This document shows positions 9,039 to 17,575 of a DNA stretch of 64,000 nt, piece after piece (position 1 is the stretch's first letter; every line of letters starts with the position of its first letter). The notes below the pieces were generated by a model. It saw only the letters and a list, made by a program, of their open reading frames with translations, was not told the origin of the DNA and made no database searches. Origin of the DNA: Candidatus Melainabacteria bacterium (GTDB taxonomy: Bacteria; Cyanobacteriota; Vampirovibrionia; Obscuribacterales; Obscuribacteraceae); the NCBI GenBank assembly GCA_017307165.1, contig JAFKGK010000007.1, forward strand, positions 166,998 to 230,997. Direction: 5' to 3'. A program made the translations under genes and the position numbers.

Positions 9039-9338
9039 GGTAGCCATATCTCTTTTTTGGATTGGCCAGGCAAGTCAAAAAAACGGTGACAACCGGTGAC
9101 AACTGGTGACGAAGTCGTCGCCACTTGTACATTGTTGTCGCCGATTTTTGCCCCTCCAAACCATTTTCAAAAACAAGACATACCCCCGGCGCCTCTCAAA
9201 ACAGCCCGCCGCAACCCAAAATCCATCCACCCTGGCCACAAACCCTTAAACAACTCCAAGCCTCGAGATAAATAGTTCAGACCTCTCTACAATGAGATTT
9301 GAGACTCAAGTAAAAAAACGCACGGAGCAAACTGCATC
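9039..9338 (+). other. Intergenic region with three 10-bp direct repeats
   Basis: No gene is seen. Three tandem copies of a 10-bp unit (AANNGGTGAC) occupy 9081-9110. A TACAAT at 9288-9293, about 46 bp before the hydrolase start codon, is a candidate -10 element without a recognisable -35 partner. Confidence 0.5.
9081..9110 (+). repeat. Tandem 10-bp direct repeats (3 copies)
   Basis: The three units are AAACGGTGAC, AACCGGTGAC and AACTGGTGAC. The period of 10 bp puts the conserved GGTGAC on the same face of the helix each time, which suits a protein-binding array more than chance. Confidence 0.7.
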
Positions 9339-10229
9339 ATGAAACACGGCAATTTTGAACTCTCCATCCTCCGTGAATGCAAGTTTCGCCTGGACGGCGG
9401 CGCCATGTATGGCGTAGTGCCCAAGACTCTCTGGGCAAAACAGGCTCAGGCAGACGATCTCAATCGGGTGCTCCTGGCCTGCAACCTCCTCCTCATCGAC
9501 ACTGGTGCAGCAAAAGTCCTCGTCGAAACCGGCATGGGCAGCCGTTGGCCCCAAAAGGAGGCCGAGCGATATGATCTCCACACCCTTGGCACCGCCGACC
9601 AACTCCTCGATCAAGTGGGGCTCACCGTCGATGACATCGACTTTGTCATCATTTCCCATCTCCATTTTGATCACGCTGGCGGCGCCACCATCGAACGCGA
9701 CGGCAAAATTATTCCTACATTTCCTAATGCAAAATACATCGCACAGCAAGGTGAGTTCGATTTTTCCTTTAAAGCAAATGCCCGCGCCAAGGCCAGCTAT
9801 CGCAAGGACGACTATGTGCCTTTGCAAGAGCACGGCCAGCTCGTGCTAGTTGATGGCGATCATGAGGTGACACCAGGAGTGTGGGTGAAAGTGACGGGAG
9901 GTCATACCAGTCATCACCAGGTAGTCTACTGGGAGTCAGCTGGTCAGAAGGGCGTTTACTTTGCCGACATCATTCCTACCAAATCTCACGTCACTCCGCC
10001 CTGGGTCATGGGTTACGATCATTTTCCGCTTGCGAGCTGCGATATCAAGTCAGAATGGTTGTCTAAGGCTGCCGCCGAAAACTGGCTCGTAGTCTTTGAT
10101 CACGAGCCCGGTATTCCCTGGGGGCATGTCTCGCTTTCTGACAAAGGCAAATTTGATTTTGCCACTCTCGATGCATCCTCGCTCGAGTTTGCATCAGGCA
10201 AAGGCAGAGCCCTGGCCAGTGTTGTCTAG
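9339..10229 (+). CDS. MBL-fold metallo-hydrolase (lactonase-like)
   Basis: This 296-residue soluble protein has the metallo-beta-lactamase fold. The two-metal signature HLHFDH is at residues 107-112 (H107, H109, D111, H112); further ligands are expected in GGHTSHH, in FADI (bridging Asp) and in FDHEPGIPWGH. The arrangement, the N-terminal GGAMYGVVPKTLW block and the length match the branch containing AHL-lactonase-like and methyl-parathion-hydrolase-like enzymes. The substrate cannot be told from sequence; quorum-signal hydrolysis is one option. It starts with ATG 9339 and is convergent with rlmN. Confidence 0.88.
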   Translation: MKHGNFELSILRECKFRLDGGAMYGVVPKTLWAKQAQADDLNRVLLACNLLLIDTGAAKVLVETGMGSRWPQKEAERYDLHTLGTADQLLDQVGLTVDDIDFVIISHLHFDHAGGATIERDGKIIPTFPNAKYIAQQGEFDFSFKANARAKASYRKDDYVPLQEHGQLVLVDGDHEVTPGVWVKVTGGHTSHHQVVYWESAGQKGVYFADIIPTKSHVTPPWVMGYDHFPLASCDIKSEWLSKAAAENWLVVFDHEPGIPWGHVSLSDKGKFDFATLDASSLEFASGKGRALASVV

Positions 10230-10250
10230 GTCTAAAAACCGCGTCTCAGA

Positions 10251-11342
10251 CTAGGTCTGGCCTAAGACATACTTGTTGTGCAATTGCCCGCATGCCGCGT
10301 CAATATCGGTGCCTCGCTCCAGCCTGATGGTGACTGTCTTGCCGGTGCGCCCTGCTATATCGCGAAATCTCTTTTGCCTATCGATCGAAGGTCTCGCATA
10401 CAAGATCTCGCCAGCGTTGTTGCGAGTAGGGTTAAATGGTATGAGATTGACGTTGCAATGCAGGTCCTGCACCATGTCGGCCAGCATGCGGGCCTGCTCG
10501 TCGCTGTCGTTTATGCCTTTGAGCAGTACGTACTCGATTGTTACGCGTCTGCGTGTAGTATTGATATAGTCGCGCACCGACTGCATTACAGCCGGGATGG
10601 AGTATTTTTTTGTGATCGGTACGATCTCTTCGCGCGTGAGTCTATCCGGTGCGTGCAATGAGAGCGCGAGGGTGACCGGTAGATTGGCAGCGGCCAATTG
10701 ATTGATGCCGGGGACGATGCCGCTCGTCGAGACGGTGATGTGACGTGCTCCGATACCGACGCTATTTAAAATCAATTTGATTGACTCGACCACATTGTCG
10801 CAGTTGAGCAGAGGCTCGCCCTGGCCCATATAAACCAGGTTGGCGACTCGCTCTCCGGACTCGCGCTGTATGCACAGGACCTGATCGACGATCTCTTGCA
10901 CAGTGAGGTTGCGTTTAAAACCTAGATAGCCGGTCGCACAAAAAGTACAGCCTACAGCACAACCGACTTGCGATGAAACACAGGCCGTCAGCGTGTCGCG
11001 GTCTTCAAATCGCATCAAGACAGATTCGACTAGTTTGCCGTCAGGCAATTTAAAAAGATATTTGCGTGTGCCATCGCGACTGACTTCGAGATCGGCGATC
11101 TCTAGCAGAGGCACTCTAAAAGATGCTTCTAATTTTTCGCGCAGGTCCTTGGACAAATCGGTCATCTCGGCAAAGCTGCGAGCGTTTTTGGCGTAGATCC
11201 AGGTGTGGAGCTGCTTTGCCCTAAACTTTGGCAGGCCCAGATCGAGGACGCATTTTTCGAGTTGGGCGAGCGATAATCCAGACAGGGCCGGCTTTTGCGC
11301 CTGATCATTTTTATCTATCGATACTGCAATCGTTTCGGCCAT
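10251..11342 (-). CDS. rlmN: 23S rRNA (adenine-2503-C2)-methyltransferase RlmN
   Basis: RlmN is a radical-SAM enzyme that methylates A2503 of 23S rRNA and A37 of some tRNAs. The [4Fe-4S] cysteines are in GCAVGCTFCATG (C141, C145, C148 counted from the upstream ATG at 11381). The mechanistic pair is also present: C134 in ACVSSQVG and C364 in GTDIDAACGQL. The full family length is covered. Two starts are possible: ATG 11379-11381, or ATG 11340-11342 with GAGGAA right in front, which I prefer although the spacing is short. It is transcribed away from secA. Confidence 0.95.
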   Translation of the reverse strand: MAETIAVSIDKNDQAQKPALSGLSLAQLEKCVLDLGLPKFRAKQLHTWIYAKNARSFAEMTDLSKDLREKLEASFRVPLLEIADLEVSRDGTRKYLFKLPDGKLVESVLMRFEDRDTLTACVSSQVGCAVGCTFCATGYLGFKRNLTVQEIVDQVLCIQRESGERVANLVYMGQGEPLLNCDNVVESIKLILNSVGIGARHITVSTSGIVPGINQLAAANLPVTLALSLHAPDRLTREEIVPITKKYSIPAVMQSVRDYINTTRRRVTIEYVLLKGINDSDEQARMLADMVQDLHCNVNLIPFNPTRNNAGEILYARPSIDRQKRFRDIAGRTGKTVTIRLERGTDIDAACGQLHNKYVLGQT

Positions 11343-11658
11343 TTCCTCTTTACCTGTCTGATTGTCCAAATTTAATATCAAGCTTAGTAACCGGTTTTGA
11401 GCCGGTCCGACGATCTTAGATCTAAATTAATAGTGTCGTCGCTGCCGGGCTCGCCGTCGTCGCAAAGGCCGACAGGTCGGCGCGCGGTCTGCTTGAAAAC
11501 CGCATATTGCAGAGCAGATTAGATGATATCAGGCTTTGCGCCGCCCGCCGTGCTTATCAAGAGCAATGCTGCAAGATGTTAAAATATGCGGGTCGGGGCC
11601 GTGTCTTGATCAAAAGGCAGAGGAGGCCCCAGTCGGTGTTATAGAGGATATTTTTGCA
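11343..11658 (+). other. Divergent intergenic region between rlmN and secA
   Basis: This stretch should hold promoters for both rlmN and secA. I see short GC-rich inverted repeats (ACCGG...CCGGT near 11390-11405) and an AT-rich GTTAAAATATG near 11578-11588 that could be a secA -10 region, but no full consensus promoter. A frame open from 11536 into secA lacks family homology and is better read as untranslated leader. Confidence 0.4.
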
Positions 11659-14600
11659 ATGTCTGAGGACGGCCTCAAGGGTTTTTTAAAAAAACTATTC
11701 GGCGATACCAACGAAAAGCGCGTAAAAGAGCTGCAGCCTTACGTCGACCGGGCCAATAGTTTTGAAGCAGCGATGCAAAAATTGACTGACGAAGAGCTCA
11801 AAGGCAAGACCGCCGAGTTTAAGCTCAAAATCGAAAACGCGCTCAAGGACGTGCCCGATGTGCGCTTGCTGCCAGAGGACGCCCCCAAGATGCCGGGGCA
11901 ATTGCGCACGCAAAAAGACAAAGTGCTCGGTGAAATCCTCGAGCAGATATTGCCTGAGGCCTTTGCTGTTTGCCGCGAGGCTTCGGTCCGTGTACTGGGC
12001 ATGCGTCACTTTGACGTACAGTTTATGGGTGGTGCGGCTCTGCACTTTAACAAGATCGCCGAGATGCGCACAGGCGAGGGCAAGACTCTCGTGGCCACTC
12101 TCCCGACCTATCTCAATGCCCTGGCCGGACGTGGTGTCCATGTCGTCACCGTCAACGACTATCTCGCTCGTCGTGACTCCGAGTGGATGGGCCGTCTCTA
12201 TGGCTTTCTCGGTCTGACTACCGGCCTGGTATACAGTCATCAGCCTGACTGGGAAAAATATGATGCTTATCGCGCCGATATCACATATGGTACCAACCAC
12301 GAGTTTGGCTTCGACTACCTGCGCGACAATATGCGCAAGTCACTCGATGAGCTGGTGCAGCGTCCCTATTATTTTGCGATCGTCGACGAAGTCGACAATA
12401 TCTTGATTGATGAGGCTCGTACTCCTCTGATCATCTCTGGTTTCCCGCGCGACTCAAATGCCGAGCTCTATGTGCGCATGTCGCAGATCGCTCCTCTATT
12501 GGAGCGTGGCAAGGACAAGGATGATGAGGATTGCGATTACTGGGTCGACGAAAAGCAGCGCAGTGTGCTGCTCACCGAGCGCGGTATCATCAACGCCGAA
12601 AAATTGCTGGGCGTGGGCGATCTCTTTGATATGCACCACAACTATGCACACCATTTGTCTCAGGCTTTGAGAGCAAAAGAGCTCTATCGTCTGGACACCG
12701 AATACATGATTGTGCCAAACGAAGAAGGCAAGCCCGAGATCTGCATCGTAGACGAGTTTACCGGTCGTATGATGCAGGGTCGCCGTTGGAGCGATGGTCT
12801 GCACCAGGCTATCGAAGCCAAGGAGCGCGTGCCGATCCAAGAAGAAACCATGACCTATGCGTCCATCACCTATCAAAACCTATTCCGCCTGTATCCCAAG
12901 CTCTCGGGTATGACAGGTACGGCGATGACCGAAGCGGCCGAGTTTAGCAAGATCTACAACCTCGATGTGGTGCAGATCCCAACTAACCGTAGCGCTGTGC
13001 GTATCGACCATGCCGACGTGATCTACAAGACTGAGATGATGAAATACATCGCTGTAGTCGAAGAAATCGTCGACATGCACGAGCAAGGCAGGCCGGTGCT
13101 GGTCGGTACAGTATCGATCGAAAAATCTGAGCTCATCGACGAGTTGCTCAGCAAGCCGCATCGGATCTCAGAGTATTTGCAGTGGAAATTGAAGAAACTG
13201 CAGGATGTGATGAAGAATCGCAATCTGAGCGGTGAGACTGTTGCTGCCATGCACAAGATATTTGAGCGTCCGGGTCAGATCGATGCCGAAAAGCTCGAGC
13301 CTTTGGTCCATGCCTTTGCAAAAGAATCACCCAAAGAAGAAGACGCCATCGATCGCATGTACTCGGTATTGCGCACGGCCAAAGTCGTAGCTGCCATCCG
13401 CAAGGGTATCAATCATGCCGTTCTAAATGCTAAGCACCACGAAAAAGAAGCCATGATCGTCGCACAGGCCGGTCGTAAGGGCGCAGTGACTGTCGCTACC
13501 AACATGGCTGGCCGTGGTACCGACATCCTTTTGGGTGGCAACGCCGAGTATCTCGCCAAAGAAAAACTGGCCAAAGAATACCCTAACGAGCACGAGATCT
13601 ACGACGATCCCGAAAAGCTCGCTGAGTACGACGAAAAACTCAAGGCTCTGACTAAAGAGATGAAGGTGCAGACAGATAAGGATCACGACGAAGTGGTCCA
13701 GATGGGTGGCCTGCATATCATCGGTACCGAGCGCCACGAGGCGCGTCGTATCGACAACCAGCTCAGAGGTCGTGCCGGCCGTCAGGGCGACCCTGGTACC
13801 ACGAGATTTTTCTTGAGTCTCGAGGACCAATTGATGAAAATCTTTGGTGGCCAGAAGATCTCGCAGATCATGGACTTTATCAAGGCCGATGAGGACATGC
13901 CTATCGAGTCCGGCATGGTGACCAAGTCTATCGAAGGCGCGCAGAAGAAAGTCGAAGCGCACCACTTTGATATGAGAAAGCACGTCTTGCAGTACGACGA
14001 TGTGCTCAATACGCAGCGCGAAGTTATCTACAGAGAACGTCGCCGCCTGCTCGAAAAAGCCGACTTGCGCGACAATGTCCTGTCCATGCTGCGCGAGCAC
14101 CTGGATCTCTTGCTCGAGGCCTATATCGATCCCGATAGCCCGCAAGGCGTATGGGAAGAAAAAGAACTGCCCGAGGTCCTCGCATCCCTCGCAGTCGATG
14201 TGCCGATGATCTCCGAGATCAAGGCCGAGGAGTTGCACGGGCTGTCATACGACGATCTCTACGAAAAACTCTGGGAAGCTCTCGAGCTTGCCTATAAGGT
14301 CCGCGAGGAACACCTCGGCCTCGAAAACATGCGTGATTTTGAGCGTCAGGTCCTCTTGCACAATATCGACTCCAAGTGGGTCGACTACCTGCACAACATT
14401 GACCTGCTGCGCGAAGGCATCCAACTGCGCGCCTACGGTCAAAAAGATCCATTGCAGGAGTACAAGCGCGAAGCATTTAACATGTTTAACCAGCTATTGC
14501 GCAGTATCCAGCACGAGTCGATCCAGCAGATCTTTAGAGCGCAGCCTCAGCCGCCTCAAGGCGATGAGTTTGATCCATCCATGATGGAGATGCCTGATCT

Positions 14601-14862
14601 GAGGTTTGAGGATCTACCCGAAGGCATCACCCCTGAGGCCTTTATGGAAATGATCATCGGCGCTCAAAATGGCATGCCCATCGATGAAGACATGCTCCGC
14701 AAGCTCATTGAGAGCGGTCATGTTGAGGTATTGCAGCACAGCCCTGAAGAAATGGCCGAGATGGCTGAGATGGGCGAAATGGCTGAGGCGGCTGAAGTGC
14801 CTGAGACTATCCAGATGGCTCCAGATCAGCAGTCCGTTACTGCCGACAAGAGCGAAAAATAG
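11659..14862 (+). CDS. secA: Preprotein translocase ATPase SecA
   Basis: SecA drives protein export through SecYEG. The start is ATG 11659 with AGAGGA upstream (11643-11648); the open frame further upstream is not family-like. The 1067-residue product has Walker A TGEGKT (about 137-142), the DEVD-type Walker B (D243-E244, IDEARTPLIISG), the preprotein-binding region, MTGTAMTEAAEF, NMAGRGTDILLGG, and GRAGRQGDPGTTRFFLSLED. Two oddities are seen. A segment of about 80 residues (about 500-580) is inserted in the second nucleotide-binding half before GINHAVLNAKHH. The C terminus lacks the zinc-binding CxCxSGxxxKxCHG tail and ends in an acidic Glu/Met/Ala-rich stretch. Downstream is tsaB, 15 bp away. 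Confidence 0.97.
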   Translation: MSEDGLKGFLKKLFGDTNEKRVKELQPYVDRANSFEAAMQKLTDEELKGKTAEFKLKIENALKDVPDVRLLPEDAPKMPGQLRTQKDKVLGEILEQILPEAFAVCREASVRVLGMRHFDVQFMGGAALHFNKIAEMRTGEGKTLVATLPTYLNALAGRGVHVVTVNDYLARRDSEWMGRLYGFLGLTTGLVYSHQPDWEKYDAYRADITYGTNHEFGFDYLRDNMRKSLDELVQRPYYFAIVDEVDNILIDEARTPLIISGFPRDSNAELYVRMSQIAPLLERGKDKDDEDCDYWVDEKQRSVLLTERGIINAEKLLGVGDLFDMHHNYAHHLSQALRAKELYRLDTEYMIVPNEEGKPEICIVDEFTGRMMQGRRWSDGLHQAIEAKERVPIQEETMTYASITYQNLFRLYPKLSGMTGTAMTEAAEFSKIYNLDVVQIPTNRSAVRIDHADVIYKTEMMKYIAVVEEIVDMHEQGRPVLVGTVSIEKSELIDELLSKPHRISEYLQWKLKKLQDVMKNRNLSGETVAAMHKIFERPGQIDAEKLEPLVHAFAKESPKEEDAIDRMYSVLRTAKVVAAIRKGINHAVLNAKHHEKEAMIVAQAGRKGAVTVATNMAGRGTDILLGGNAEYLAKEKLAKEYPNEHEIYDDPEKLAEYDEKLKALTKEMKVQTDKDHDEVVQMGGLHIIGTERHEARRIDNQLRGRAGRQGDPGTTRFFLSLEDQLMKIFGGQKISQIMDFIKADEDMPIESGMVTKSIEGAQKKVEAHHFDMRKHVLQYDDVLNTQREVIYRERRRLLEKADLRDNVLSMLREHLDLLLEAYIDPDSPQGVWEEKELPEVLASLAVDVPMISEIKAEELHGLSYDDLYEKLWEALELAYKVREEHLGLENMRDFERQVLLHNIDSKWVDYLHNIDLLREGIQLRAYGQKDPLQEYKREAFNMFNQLLRSIQHESIQQIFRAQPQPPQGDEFDPSMMEMPDLRFEDLPEGITPEAFMEMIIGAQNGMPIDEDMLRKLIESGHVEVLQHSPEEMAEMAEMGEMAEAAEVPETIQMAPDQQSVTADKSEK

Positions 14863-14877
14863 AGAGATCCGCACAAA

Positions 14878-15717
14878 TTGAAGCTGCTCTCTTTTGATAC
14901 CAGCAGTCGCGAATTGACGGTGGCCGTATATGACGGCCGCCGTCTTTTAGCCAGTCACAGGCTGGATTATGCAGACGAAAAAATAGAGCCTGCACCATCT
15001 GTGGAGGCACCAGTCAATAGCGGTGCTAAAAAAAAGGCCGATCGTCTCAAAAAAAAGAAACCAGTCAACAGGCAAGAGACCATCAGCAAGCTTGTGCCGA
15101 CGATAGATCTAGTGGTGCACGAGTCAGGGCTGGACAAGCGTGAGATCGAGGGCATCTGTGTCGGTATAGGGCCGGGCAGTTTTACTGGAGTGCGCGTCGC
15201 CGTGGTCACAGCTCGTACTCTGGCCCAGGCGCTCCACTTGCCCCTGGTCGGCGTCAGTTCATTGGAGACCATGGCTCTCGATGCTTGCGAAAGACAAAAT
15301 GTGTCCAGGTGTGGCGTCATCATGCAGGCCTCACCCACCCACGTCTTTTATGCTGCATACGCCTTCGATATTTCCTCTCCTGATTGTCCTGCACTCAAAG
15401 AGATCCTGGTGCAGCCAGGCTATGCGGCTCTGGATGCAATCCGCGAGGATCTTGATGGATCTCTCTCATCTATAGATCTAGTCGATTGCTGGGCCGTCGA
15501 TCAAAAATGCATTGCTGCACTGGACAGGGGCGAGGATCCACGCATCCAAAATTGTGCCTGGCCTCTTAACAATGTGGCTGTAACTCAAGCAAAATTGGCC
15601 ATCGATAGGTTATCTTTGGAAAAGCCAAGTTATCTCGATGTCTTTCCCCTATATTTGCGAGGCGCGTCGGTGACGCTGAAAACGGGTGACGCAGTACAAA
15701 GAGTTGAAAGCCATTGA
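14878..15717 (+). CDS. tsaB: tRNA threonylcarbamoyladenosine biosynthesis protein TsaB
   Basis: TsaB pairs with TsaD and TsaE to place threonylcarbamoyl on A37 of ANN-decoding tRNAs. The 279-residue protein starts MKLLSFDTSSRELTVAVYD and has the family signature GICVGIGPGSFTGVRVAVVTARTLA. It starts at TTG 14878-14880, 15 bp after secA, with AGAGAG upstream. An unusual Lys-rich, Pro-containing insertion of about 35 residues (about 32-66) separates the first strands from the ETISKLVPTID helix. The C-terminal half ends DVFPLYLRG, typical of the family (P.YLR). The gene overlaps the acetyltransferase by about 32 bp, the common tsaB-rimI arrangement. Confidence 0.92.
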   Translation: MKLLSFDTSSRELTVAVYDGRRLLASHRLDYADEKIEPAPSVEAPVNSGAKKKADRLKKKKPVNRQETISKLVPTIDLVVHESGLDKREIEGICVGIGPGSFTGVRVAVVTARTLAQALHLPLVGVSSLETMALDACERQNVSRCGVIMQASPTHVFYAAYAFDISSPDCPALKEILVQPGYAALDAIREDLDGSLSSIDLVDCWAVDQKCIAALDRGEDPRIQNCAWPLNNVAVTQAKLAIDRLSLEKPSYLDVFPLYLRGASVTLKTGDAVQRVESH

Positions 15718-16282
15718 GATCGACGCTCTGACGCTCGATGATCTCGAAGAAGTGATGGAGATCGAACCGATCGCTTTTGGTTCGCATCACTGGTCGCGTG
15801 ACTCATTTATAAACGAATTGCTCAATCCGGCTGGCTTTTATTTTGCGGCGCGAGAGCGTGAGACTGGGCGGCTGATCGGGTATTCGGGTTTTTGGCTGAT
15901 CGGCGAAGAGGCGCATATCACTACTCTTGCCGTGCACCCCGAACACAGGCGCAAGCGAGTCGGAGAGCAACTCTTGATCAACGATATCGTCAAGGCGCGA
16001 CAGTTGCAGGCCGACTGGATGACACTCGAGGTCAGGGTTTCCAATGAGTCGGCGCAGAGGCTCTACAGCAAGTACAGCTTCAAGAGTCTCGGAGTCAGGC
16101 GCAATTATTACCAGGACAATAGCGAGGACGCCCTTGTATTGTGGACGGAGCGGCTTTCGACCAGTGATTTTGTCGATGTTTTTAAGGTCTGTCTGGCTGA
16201 GCAAAAGATCACAGAGGCTGACTTAAATATTGATTCTCTGGATAAATTATTTCTTGGCAACCCCACCGATAGGCCTCAATAG
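15686..16282 (+). CDS. rimI: Ribosomal-protein-alanine N-acetyltransferase RimI-like
   Basis: This 198-residue GNAT-family acetyltransferase resembles RimI, which acetylates the N-terminal alanine of ribosomal protein S18. Visible motifs are the N-terminal DLEEVMEIEPIAF, strand 4 AHITTLAVHPEHRRKRVGEQLL (the acetyl-CoA pyrophosphate loop, R/Q-x-x-G-x-A type) and LEVRVSNESAQRLYSKYSFKSLGVRRNYY. It begins with GTG 15686 inside the end of tsaB. About 40 residues follow the usual RimI C terminus. RimI is the best name given the tsaB neighbour, but other protein substrates are possible. Confidence 0.85.
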   Translation: MTQYKELKAIEIDALTLDDLEEVMEIEPIAFGSHHWSRDSFINELLNPAGFYFAARERETGRLIGYSGFWLIGEEAHITTLAVHPEHRRKRVGEQLLINDIVKARQLQADWMTLEVRVSNESAQRLYSKYSFKSLGVRRNYYQDNSEDALVLWTERLSTSDFVDVFKVCLAEQKITEADLNIDSLDKLFLGNPTDRPQ

Positions 16283-16321
16283 CAAATTTTGTCCATTTCG
16301 GGGCTTGACTTGTCATAAGGC

Positions 16322-17575
16322 TTGAAACGACAATATGGTGGTGATTTTCTCGAGGTAGGCTTTTTGCGTCTGGTGGCCAGGAGTGGGCAGATAAATAGCG
16401 ATGACTTGCCGCGTTTGCGCAAGCCGTCGATGATCGGCCAGTTTGTCCTGACTGTATTAGGCGTGCAGCTGATGTTTATGGCTGCTTTTACCTCTTTTGA
16501 TTTGCCGGTGGCCACGCAGCGCAACCTGGTCAACTTTGCCGAAAATCAGACTCGTTGGGCTCTTAAAGCTATCCCTGCCAAGTTTCAGGACAAGGTCGAG
16601 AGATATTTTCCGCTAGTGACCGAGCAATCGCGTCCGGTCCGCAAGGCCACCTATACGCCGGTCATCGTAGCAGCCATGTTTGTAGGCTACGTGCTTGGGC
16701 CGAGCCTGGGTGCCGTTGCCTGTCTGGGTTTTGTCGTACTGGGTGTGCTCGGGCCCTTTTTTGGCGTGCATCCTTTTGCTGATGGCGGCGGTGTCGGCTA
16801 TTATGCCGAGCCTGGCTTTGGCTACTTGCTTTCACTGGTGCCTGGCGCCTGGGTCATGGGCTATCTGACCGCCAAAAAGCGTACCTCGATCAAGCAAATC
16901 GGCGGTACTGTCGCGGCTCTCACCCTCGTCCATCTCACCGGTCTCGCCTATCTGATGGGCAGCTGTCTGGTGGCATTTCTCATCGATGGCACTCGTGCCA
17001 ATCTCGCCTGGCAGCCCTGGGCCTTTGAGCTCGCCCGCAACATGACCTGGAATGTACTGCCCTGGGATTTTGTCTTTACACTCGGTGCAGTCGGGGCTGG
17101 TTTCCCTGCACGCTGGCTCTTTAAGACCCTTACTGCCCCTGACTCTCTGCCTGTCGGCAATAACGGACGCCAGGCCGACCTGCAAACCGCTCTAGAGGAT
17201 TCCCGTCCTCCTGTTAACACACGTCCTGTGCCAGGTATAGATGCGGCTCAGGCCCGTCGCCAACGCAGCATGCCTGTTGCTCTCGCCAGATCGAGCGGCT
17301 ATCAGGAGATCGAGCCTGCCTTGGCTCCGGCTCCCGCTCCTGCTCCCATCAACAGACGTCCGACAGCCTTTAACAATATGCGTCGCACCCCCGCCAATGT
17401 CACCTCTACCATGTCTGGAGTGCCCATTGCTGCCATGTCGCGTGCGACTCAAGACAAGTTTCTCGAGCGTACCTATCCTCTCGCCATGAGCGAGGATGAG
17501 AGCTATGGCTCGTCCAGTAGCAGCAGTGGCCGCCGCAGACGCAATCGCATGCATGTGGTAGATGAGCTTGAATAA
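16322..17575 (+). CDS. bioY: BioY-like biotin transporter with cytoplasmic extension
   Basis: The core (about residues 110-265) has a BioY-like pattern of membrane helices: VGYVLGPSLGAVACLGFVVLG, GPFFGVHPFADGGGVGYYAEPGFGYLLSL and WVMGYLTAK. BioY is the S-component of an energy-coupling-factor biotin importer. A first membrane helix near residues 37-62 is followed by a soluble insert of about 50 residues. The C-terminal 130 residues are low complexity (Pro/Ala repeats, then a Ser run and RRRRNR) and probably cytoplasmic. The frame begins at TTG 16322; an ATG at 16430 is an alternative. No ECF ATPase or T-component is nearby. It overlaps the next gene by 14 bp. birA at about 57 kb is the matching biotin user. 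Confidence 0.65.
   Translation: MKRQYGGDFLEVGFLRLVARSGQINSDDLPRLRKPSMIGQFVLTVLGVQLMFMAAFTSFDLPVATQRNLVNFAENQTRWALKAIPAKFQDKVERYFPLVTEQSRPVRKATYTPVIVAAMFVGYVLGPSLGAVACLGFVVLGVLGPFFGVHPFADGGGVGYYAEPGFGYLLSLVPGAWVMGYLTAKKRTSIKQIGGTVAALTLVHLTGLAYLMGSCLVAFLIDGTRANLAWQPWAFELARNMTWNVLPWDFVFTLGAVGAGFPARWLFKTLTAPDSLPVGNNGRQADLQTALEDSRPPVNTRPVPGIDAAQARRQRSMPVALARSSGYQEIEPALAPAPAPAPINRRPTAFNNMRRTPANVTSTMSGVPIAAMSRATQDKFLERTYPLAMSEDESYGSSSSSSGRRRRNRMHVVDELE

Noticed and set aside
9081..9110. Iteron-type replication origin
   Set aside because: Only three units, no DnaA boxes, no AT-rich unwinding region and no replication gene nearby.
13423..14238. Long minus-strand frame of 271 codons inside secA
   Set aside because: It is antisense to highly conserved SecA motifs and shows no family resemblance; a mirror of biased codon use.
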